Shown: positions 57,949-64,000 of the stretch, one piece after another
How the letters are laid out: every line of letters starts with the position of its first letter
Numbering within the stretch: the stretch's first letter is position 1
NCBI RefSeq assembly: GCF_019795295.1
Contig: NZ_JAIMCG010000017.1
Span: 48,585-112,584, forward strand
Source: Cupriavidus sp. AU9028
GTDB lineage: Bacteria > Pseudomonadota > Gammaproteobacteria > Burkholderiales > Burkholderiaceae
Length of the DNA stretch: 64,000 nucleotides
Reading direction: 5' to 3'
Notes under the pieces: generated by a model
The model's database searches: none
Told to the model about the DNA's origin: nothing
The model's input: only the letters and a program-made list of their open reading frames with translations
Translations under genes and position numbers: made by a program

Positions 57949-60801
57949 ATGATGCAGCAGTATCAGAGCAATTCGTACCTCTTCGGCGGCAATGCGCCTT
58001 ATGTCGAAGAACTGTACGAGGCTTATCTCCAGAATCCCACCTCCGTCCCGGACAACTGGCGCGCGTATTTCGACGCGATGCAGCACGTCCCCGCAGTCGA
58101 CGGCACCAATTCCCGCGATATTCCCCACGCCCCGATCGTCGCTTCGTTCGCCGAACGCGCCAAGCAGGGCCCGATCAAGACCATCGTCGCTTCCGCCGAC
58201 GTGGACATGGGCCGCAAGCGTGTCGCCGCGACCCAGCTGATCGCCGCGTATCGCAATATCGGTTCGCACTGGGCCGACCTCGATCCGCTCAAGCGCCAGG
58301 AGCGTCCGCCCCTGCCGGATCTGGATCCGGCCTTCTACGGCTTCTCGGAAGCAGACCTGGACATCGTCTTCAATGCCAGCAATACGTATTTCGGCAAGGA
58401 GTCGATGAGCCTGCGCGAGCTGCTGCAGAATCTGCGCGAGACGTATTGCAGCAGCATCGGCGCCGAGTTCATGTATATCAGCGACCAGGCGCAAAAGCGC
58501 TGGTGGCAGGAACGCCTGGAATCGACCCGCGCCCGCCCGGTCTTCACCGCCGAGAAGAAGAAGCACATCCTCGAGCGCCTGACCGCCGCCGAAGGCCTGG
58601 AGCGTTTCCTCCATACCAAGTACGTCGGCCAGAAGCGCTTCTCGCTGGAAGGCGGCGAGAGCTTCATCGCCGCGATGGACGAACTGATCCAGCATGCCGG
58701 CAGCAAGGGCGTGCAGGAAATCGTCATCGGCATGGCCCACCGTGGCCGCCTGAACGTGCTGGTCAACACGCTGGGCAAGATGCCGGCGGACCTGTTCGCC
58801 GAATTCGAAGGCAAGCACGTCGATGACCTGCCGGCTGGCGATGTGAAGTACCACAAGGGCTTCTCCAGCGACGTGTCGACCCCGGGCGGTCCGGTCCACC
58901 TGTCGCTGGCGTTCAACCCGTCCCACCTCGAAATCGTCAACCCGGTGGTCGAGGGTTCGGCCAAGGCGCGTCAGGAGCGCCGCGGCGAGTCGGGCCATGC
59001 CGAAGTGCTGCCGGTGCAGGTGCACGGCGACGCGGCCTTCGCCGGCCAGGGCGTGGTGATGGAAACGCTGAACCTGGCGCAGACCCGCGGCTACGGTACC
59101 GGCGGCACGATGCACATCGTGATCAACAACCAGATCGGCTTCACCACCTCGGACCCGCGCGACGCCCGTTCGACGCTGTACTGTACCGACGTGGTCAAGA
59201 TGATCGAGGCGCCGGTGCTGCACGTGAACGGCGACGATCCCGAGGCCGTGGTGTTCGCCATGCAGCTGGCGGTCGAGTACCGCATGGAATTCAAGAAGGA
59301 TGTCGTGGTCGACATCATCTGCTTCCGCAAGCTGGGTCACAACGAGCAGGACACCCCGGCGGTCACGCAGCCGCTGATGTACAAGAAGATCGGCCAGCAC
59401 CCCGGCACCCGCAAGGTCTACGCCGACAAGCTGGCGACCCAGAACGTCGTGCCGGCCGATTTCGGCGACGAGCTGGTCAAGCAGTACCGCGCCGCCATGG
59501 ACGCGGGCAAGCATACGGTCGATCCGGTGCTGTCGAACTTCAAGAACAAGTTCGCGGTGGACTGGATGCCGTTCCTGAACCGCAAGTGGACCGACGCCGC
59601 CGACACCGCCGTGCCGGTGACCGAGCTGAAGCGCCTGGCCGAGCGGATCACCACCATCCCCGAGCACTTCAAGGTGCACCCGCTGGTCGAGCGCGTGATC
59701 AAGGATCGCGCCGCCATGGGCCGCGGCGACCAGCCGCTGGACTGGGGCATGGGTGAGCACCTGGCCTTCGCCTCGCTGGTGGCTTCGGGCTACCCGGTGC
59801 GTATCACCGGCCAGGACGCCGGCCGTGGCACCTTCACCCACCGCCACGCCGTGCTGCATGACCAGAACCGCGAGCGCTGGGATGCCGGCAGCTACGTGCC
59901 GCTGCAGAACGTCTCGGAAGGCCAGGCGCCGTTCACGGTGATCGACTCGGTGCTGTCGGAAGAGGCGGTGCTGGGCTTCGAATACGGCTACTCGACCGCC
60001 GAGCCGAACGCGCTGGTGATCTGGGAAGCCCAGTTCGGCGACTTCGTCAACGGTGCGCAGGTCGTGATCGACCAGTTCATCTCGTCGGGCGAAGTGAAGT
60101 GGGGTCGTGCCTCGGGCCTGACCATGATGCTGCCGCACGGCTACGAAGGCCAGGGTCCGGAGCACAGCTCGGCCCGCATCGAGCGCTTCCTGCAGCTTTG
60201 CGCCGACCACAACATGCAGGTCGTGCAGCCGACCACGCCGGCACAGATCTTCCACCTGCTGCGCCGCCAGATGATCCGGCTGTTCCGCAAGCCGCTGGTC
60301 ATCATGACGCCGAAGTCGCTGCTGCGTAACAAGGATGCGGTCTCGCCGCTGTCCGACCTCGCCAACGGTCATTTCGAAACCGTGATCGGCGAGAAGGAAG
60401 AGCTGAACGCCGCGAAGGTCAAGCGCGTGATCATGTGCTCGGGCAAGGTCTACTACGACCTCGTGGCGACCCGCCGCGAGCGCGGCCTGACCGACGTCGC
60501 CATCGTGCGTCTGGAGCAGCTGTACCCGTTCCCGCACAAGGCGCTCGCCGCCGAGCTGAAGAAGTACCCGGCCGCCACCGAGATCGTGTGGTGCCAGGAC
60601 GAGCCGCAGAACCAGGGCGCCTGGTTCTTCGTCCAGCACTACATCATGGAGAACATGACCGAAGGGCAGAAGCTGGGCTACGCCGGCCGTCCTGCCTCGG
60701 CCTCGCCGGCAGTCGGTTACTACGCCAAGCACAACGAGCAGCAGAAGGCGCTGCTCGACGCGGCCTTCGCCAAGCTCAAGGGCTTCGTGCTGAACAAGTA
60801 A
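57949..60801 (+). CDS. odhA: 2-Oxoglutarate dehydrogenase E1 component
   Basis: This 950-residue thiamine-diphosphate enzyme decarboxylates 2-oxoglutarate in the TCA cycle. Markers are the N-terminal SYLFGGNAPYVEELYEAYL helix, which tethers E1 to the complex, then HRGRLNVLVNTLGK, HGDAAFAGQGVVMETLNL, GHNEQDTPAVTQPLMY and FTHRHAVLHDQN. Length matches the family. The ATG at 57949 is followed by a second ATG codon at 57952. It is first in odhA-odhB-odhL. Confidence 0.97.
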   Translation: MMQQYQSNSYLFGGNAPYVEELYEAYLQNPTSVPDNWRAYFDAMQHVPAVDGTNSRDIPHAPIVASFAERAKQGPIKTIVASADVDMGRKRVAATQLIAAYRNIGSHWADLDPLKRQERPPLPDLDPAFYGFSEADLDIVFNASNTYFGKESMSLRELLQNLRETYCSSIGAEFMYISDQAQKRWWQERLESTRARPVFTAEKKKHILERLTAAEGLERFLHTKYVGQKRFSLEGGESFIAAMDELIQHAGSKGVQEIVIGMAHRGRLNVLVNTLGKMPADLFAEFEGKHVDDLPAGDVKYHKGFSSDVSTPGGPVHLSLAFNPSHLEIVNPVVEGSAKARQERRGESGHAEVLPVQVHGDAAFAGQGVVMETLNLAQTRGYGTGGTMHIVINNQIGFTTSDPRDARSTLYCTDVVKMIEAPVLHVNGDDPEAVVFAMQLAVEYRMEFKKDVVVDIICFRKLGHNEQDTPAVTQPLMYKKIGQHPGTRKVYADKLATQNVVPADFGDELVKQYRAAMDAGKHTVDPVLSNFKNKFAVDWMPFLNRKWTDAADTAVPVTELKRLAERITTIPEHFKVHPLVERVIKDRAAMGRGDQPLDWGMGEHLAFASLVASGYPVRITGQDAGRGTFTHRHAVLHDQNRERWDAGSYVPLQNVSEGQAPFTVIDSVLSEEAVLGFEYGYSTAEPNALVIWEAQFGDFVNGAQVVIDQFISSGEVKWGRASGLTMMLPHGYEGQGPEHSSARIERFLQLCADHNMQVVQPTTPAQIFHLLRRQMIRLFRKPLVIMTPKSLLRNKDAVSPLSDLANGHFETVIGEKEELNAAKVKRVIMCSGKVYYDLVATRRERGLTDVAIVRLEQLYPFPHKALAAELKKYPAATEIVWCQDEPQNQGAWFFVQHYIMENMTEGQKLGYAGRPASASPAVGYYAKHNEQQKALLDAAFAKLKGFVLNK

Positions 60802-60812
60802 AGCCGAATGAT

Positions 60813-60849
60813 CGCGGCATGCACCCGAGGGGGCATGCCGCGGTTTTTT
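60813..60849 (+). terminator. Rho-independent terminator between odhA and odhB
   Basis: CGCGGCATGC (60813-60822) and GCATGCCGCG (60833-60842) form a perfect 10-bp stem followed by G and six Ts. It lies 11 bp after the odhA stop. Confidence 0.88.
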
Positions 60850-60897
60850 CGAACGCATCCTCCCGAATACACGCAGATAACCGAGGAAACTCACACC

Positions 60898-62136
60898 ATG
60901 GCCATTGTTGACGTCAAGGTTCCGCAGCTGTCCGAATCCGTCGCCGAAGCGACGATGCTCAACTGGAAGAAGAAGCCTGGCGAAGCCGTTGCCCAGGACG
61001 AAATCCTGATTGAAATCGAGACCGACAAGGTCGTGCTCGAAGTGCCCGCGCCGTCCGCCGGCGTGCTGTCGCAAATCATCAAGAACGACGGCGACACCGT
61101 GGTTGCCGACGAAATCATCGCCAAGATCGACACCGAAGCCGCCGCTGGCGCCGCTGCCCCGGCCGCTGCCGCGCCGGCTCCGGCCGCCGCCGCACCGGCT
61201 CCCGCTGCCGCAGCAGGCACGACCGGTGGCGTCGCGATGCCGTCGGCAGCCAAGCTGATGGCCGAAGGCGGCCTGTCGGCCGACCAGATCAGCGGCACCG
61301 GCAAGGACGGCCGCATCACCAAGGGCGACGTGCTGGCCGCCGGCTCGGCGCCGGCCGCCAAGGCCGCCGCACCCGCACCGGCCGCCAAGCCGGCGCTGCA
61401 GCAGGTTTCCGCACCGGTCGACACCGCGCTGGGTGACCGTCCGGAGCAGCGCGTGCCGATGAGCCGCCTGCGTGCCCGTATCGCGGAGCGTCTGCTGCAA
61501 TCGCAGTCGACCAACGCCATCCTCACCACCTTCAACGAAGTCAACATGAAGCCGGTGATGGATCTGCGCAACAAGTACAAGGACCGCTTCGAGAAGGAGC
61601 ACGGCGTCAAGCTGGGCTTCATGTCGTTCTTCGTCAAGGCCGCCGTCCACGCGCTGAAGAAGTACCCCATCCTCAACGCGTCGGTCGATGGCAACGACAT
61701 CCTGTACCACGGCTACTTCGATATCGGTATCGCGGTCGGTTCGCCGCGCGGCCTGGTGGTGCCGATCCTGCGCAACGCCGACCAGATGAGCCTGGCCGAC
61801 ATCGAGAAGAAGATCGCCGAATACGGCGCCAAGGCCCGTGACGGCAAGCTGTCGCTGGAAGAGCTGTCGGGCGGCACCTTCTCGATCTCCAACGGTGGCG
61901 TGTTCGGTTCGATGCTGTCGACCCCGATCATCAACCCGCCGCAGTCGGCCATCCTGGGCGTGCACGCGACCAAGGACCGTCCGGTGGTGGAAGACGGCCA
62001 GATCGTCATCCGCCCGATCAACTTCCTGGCCATGTCCTACGACCACCGCATCATCGACGGCCGCGAAGCCGTGCTGGGCCTGGTGGCGATGAAGGAAGCG
62101 CTGGAAGATCCGGCCCGCCTGCTGCTGGACCTGTAA
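60898..62136 (+). CDS. odhB: 2-Oxoglutarate dehydrogenase E2 component (dihydrolipoyl succinyltransferase)
   Basis: This 412-residue protein has a single lipoyl domain (lipoyl Lys44 in ETDKVVLEV) and an Ala/Pro-rich swinging linker. A peripheral subunit-binding domain (MPSAAKLMAEGGLSADQI) and the catalytic core with SYDHRIIDGREAV follow. It moves the succinyl group to CoA. The ATG gives the family's MAIVDVKVPQLSES start. A terminator hairpin precedes it. Confidence 0.97.
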   Translation: MAIVDVKVPQLSESVAEATMLNWKKKPGEAVAQDEILIEIETDKVVLEVPAPSAGVLSQIIKNDGDTVVADEIIAKIDTEAAAGAAAPAAAAPAPAAAAPAPAAAAGTTGGVAMPSAAKLMAEGGLSADQISGTGKDGRITKGDVLAAGSAPAAKAAAPAPAAKPALQQVSAPVDTALGDRPEQRVPMSRLRARIAERLLQSQSTNAILTTFNEVNMKPVMDLRNKYKDRFEKEHGVKLGFMSFFVKAAVHALKKYPILNASVDGNDILYHGYFDIGIAVGSPRGLVVPILRNADQMSLADIEKKIAEYGAKARDGKLSLEELSGGTFSISNGGVFGSMLSTPIINPPQSAILGVHATKDRPVVEDGQIVIRPINFLAMSYDHRIIDGREAVLGLVAMKEALEDPARLLLDL

Positions 62137-62295
62137 TCTTCATCCGCGCGCGGCGCCCGCCGGTGCGGGCCGCGCTGCCGGAAGCCGCCGGGCCGGTCTT
62201 CGCGGACCGGCTGGCGACGCAACATCATGCCGCACGCCTGCCTGCCGCCTTCGAGCGCGGCGGGCGGGGGCGGGCGGCTCCAACGAGGAATTCCC

Positions 62296-63732
62296 ATGAG
62301 CAAACAATTCGACGTGCTGGTGATCGGCGCGGGCCCCGGCGGCTATATCGCCGCCATCCGGGCAGGGCAACTCGGACTGAACGTGGCCTGCTGCGAAGGC
62401 AATGCCTACGATGATCCCAAGGGCGACGCACGCCTGGGCGGCACCTGCCTGAACGTCGGTTGCATCCCGTCCAAGGCACTGCTGGCCTCTTCGGAAGAGT
62501 TCGAGAACGTCCAGCACCACCTCGGCGACCACGGCATCACCGTGGGCGACGTCAAGGTCGATCTGGGCAAGATGCTCAAGCGCAAGGACGATATCGTCGG
62601 CAAGATGACCAAGGGCATCGAGTTCCTGTTCCGCAAGAACAAGGTCTCGCTGTTCAAGGGCTACGGCAAGTTCACCGGCAAGACCGCCGAGGGCTTCCAG
62701 GTCGAGATCGCCGGCAAGTCCGGCACCGAAACCATCGTCGCCAAGCAGGTCATCATCGCCACCGGTTCGAAGGCCCGCCATCTGCCCGGCATCCCGGTCG
62801 ACAACAAGCTGGTCAACGATAACGAAGGCGCGCTGAAGTTCGACAGCGTGCCGAAGAAGCTTGGCGTGATCGGTGCCGGCGTGATCGGTCTGGAGCTGGG
62901 CTCGGTCTGGCGCCGCCTGGGTGCCGACGTCACCGTGCTCGAAGCGCTGCCGTCGTTCCTGGGCGCGGCCGACGAGGGCGTGGCCAAGGAAGCGCAGAAG
63001 CTGCTGACCAAGCAGGGCCTGAAGTTCAGCCTGGGCGTCAAGGTCAACGAAGTGAAGACCGGCGCGGACAACGTCACCGTCAGCTACACCGACAAGGATG
63101 GCAACGCGCAGACGCTGGAAGTGGATCGCCTGATCGTGTCGGTGGGCCGCGTGCCGAACACCGACAACCTGGGTCTGGACGCGGTCGGCCTGTCGACCGA
63201 CGAGCGCGGCTTCATCGCCGTCGACGAGCACTGCGCCACCTCGGTGCCGGGCCTGTGGGCGATCGGCGACGTGGTGCGCGGTCCGATGCTGGCCCACAAG
63301 GCCGAGGACGAAGGCGTGGCGGTGGCCGAGCGCATTGTCGGCCAGAAGCCGCATATCGACTACAACTGCATTCCCTGGGTCATCTACACCTATCCGGAAA
63401 TCGCCTGGGTGGGCAAGACCGAGCAGCAGCTCAAGGCCGAAGGCCGCGAGTACAAGTCGGGCCAGTTCCCGTTCGTGGCCAACGGCCGTGCGCTGGGCAT
63501 GGGCGCCTCGGACGGCTTCGTCAAGATGCTGGCCGATGCGAAGACCGACGAAATCCTTGGCGTGCACGTGGTCGCCGCCAACGCGTCGGACCTGATCGCC
63601 GAAGCCGTGGTGGCGATGGAGTTCAAGGCCGCCAGCGAGGATATCGGCCGCGTCTGCCATCCGCACCCGTCGATGTCGGAAGTGATGCGCGAAGCCGCAC
63701 TGGCGGTGGACAAGCGTCAGCTCAATATGTAA
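62296..63732 (+). CDS. odhL: Dihydrolipoamide dehydrogenase (E3) of the 2-oxoglutarate complex
   Basis: This 478-residue flavoprotein re-oxidises dihydrolipoamide with NAD+. The FAD motif [19 protein letters not shown], redox disulfide [16 protein letters not shown] motif [15 protein letters not shown] and the C-terminal HPHPSMSE catalytic His are present. GAGG lies eight bases before the ATG. It lacks the N-terminal lipoyl domain found on some pdhL proteins. Confidence 0.97.
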   Translation: MSKQFDVLVIGAGPGGYIAAIRAGQLGLNVACCEGNAYDDPKGDARLGGTCLNVGCIPSKALLASSEEFENVQHHLGDHGITVGDVKVDLGKMLKRKDDIVGKMTKGIEFLFRKNKVSLFKGYGKFTGKTAEGFQVEIAGKSGTETIVAKQVIIATGSKARHLPGIPVDNKLVNDNEGALKFDSVPKKLGVIGAGVIGLELGSVWRRLGADVTVLEALPSFLGAADEGVAKEAQKLLTKQGLKFSLGVKVNEVKTGADNVTVSYTDKDGNAQTLEVDRLIVSVGRVPNTDNLGLDAVGLSTDERGFIAVDEHCATSVPGLWAIGDVVRGPMLAHKAEDEGVAVAERIVGQKPHIDYNCIPWVIYTYPEIAWVGKTEQQLKAEGREYKSGQFPFVANGRALGMGASDGFVKMLADAKTDEILGVHVVAANASDLIAEAVVAMEFKAASEDIGRVCHPHPSMSEVMREAALAVDKRQLNM

Positions 63733-63745
63733 GCACGACGGTGTT

Positions 63746-63880
63746 CCCCCTCTCCCGCGTGCGGGAGAGGGCAGTCGACCGCCGGTTTTCCCCCTCTCCC
63801 GCTTGCGGGAGAGGGCCGGGGAGAGGGCAGTCGACCGCCGGTTTTCTCCCTCTCCCGCTTGCGGGAGAGGGCCGGGGAGA
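63746..63880. repeat. REP-like palindromic repeats, GGGAGAGGG family, copy 6 (three units)
   Basis: Three palindromes of the type CCCTCTCCCGCTTGCGGGAGAGGG stand in a row after odhL. The last two share their flanks almost exactly. Confidence 0.85.
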
Positions 63881-63896
63881 GCAACCGTCTTGCCGG

Positions 63897-64000
63897 TCAA
63901 GCGGAAAGAGCAGGATTCCAGGGGCAACGGTGCTTGGCCATGGCGTTGAGCATGCCAAGGACTTTTCGCATGGCTGCCACCAACGCCACCTTTTTGAGCT
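63897..64000 (-). mobile_element. IS110-family transposase, C-terminal end (rest outside window)
   Basis: Read on the minus strand from the window's right edge, codons give LKKVALVAAMRKVLGMLN, then AMAKHRCPWNPALSA and a stop at 63897. This matches the usual C-terminal tail of IS110-type (DEDD) transposases, which read like KVALxAxMRKLLxxLNA...W. The rest of the element lies beyond the window. Confidence 0.75.

Noticed and set aside
57913-62046. A very long open frame on the minus strand (over 1300 codons) opposite odhA and odhB
   Set aside because: It is a high-GC antisense shadow of two clear enzymes and has no recognisable motifs.

Overview
The window is about 64 kb of high-GC chromosomal DNA, densely packed with housekeeping and accessory genes. 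Three things point to a beta-proteobacterium of the Burkholderiaceae, most like Cupriavidus or Ralstonia: the odhA-odhB-odhL order for 2-oxoglutarate dehydrogenase, the glnA-(small gene)-glnL-glnG nitrogen cluster, and several Bug-type periplasmic solute receptors. The genus is an inference from gene content and style, since no database search was possible.

Left part (1-5.0 kb): the 3' end of an AlkA-like DNA glycosylase gene, then accA, tilS and lysC, and a tRNA-Ser(GCT) with a clear promoter and terminator. From 5.2 to 11.3 kb lies a minus-strand catabolic block: 2OG-Fe dioxygenase, isocitrate-lyase/PEP-mutase-type lyase, Bug receptor, amidohydrolase and second Bug receptor. A LysR regulator is divergent from it.

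Accessory island (11.4-23.2 kb): two unusual large proteins (11463-13370 and 19796-21733) share a gapless 58-residue N-terminal module (22 identical positions). The first also has an F-box-like motif, and both have helical-repeat-like C-termini. Around them sit a giant YdiJ-type FAD/Fe-S dehydrogenase with a divergent FadR-type regulator and a perfect operator palindrome, a chemoreceptor with a broken inverted remnant of another chemoreceptor beside it, and a second D-2-hydroxyacid dehydrogenase. This island is the most likely place for undescribed biology.

Middle (23.2-43.7 kb): DUF2069 protein, WrbA quinone reductase, YihY membrane protein, a hydrolase coupled to metY, a CBS protein, an MFS-acyltransferase fusion, aroC, an LhgO-like oxidoreductase, a GntR regulator with a probable CTG start, a PilZ c-di-GMP protein, ETF:ubiquinone oxidoreductase, an SDR, a complete TRAP transporter, a thioesterase, a pair of unrecognised small genes and a rhodanese.

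Right part (43.7-64 kb): glnA with a sigma-54 promoter and an upstream NtrC site, then glnL (ntrB) and glnG (ntrC). An Hsp70-like chaperone and a HAD phosphatase come next. They are followed by the glycerol-3-phosphate uptake operon ugpBAEC-ugpQ behind two PhoB boxes, and then odhA-odhB-odhL. The window ends in the C-terminus of an IS110-family transposase. Palindromic GGGAGAGGG-type repeats punctuate the window at six intergenic sites.
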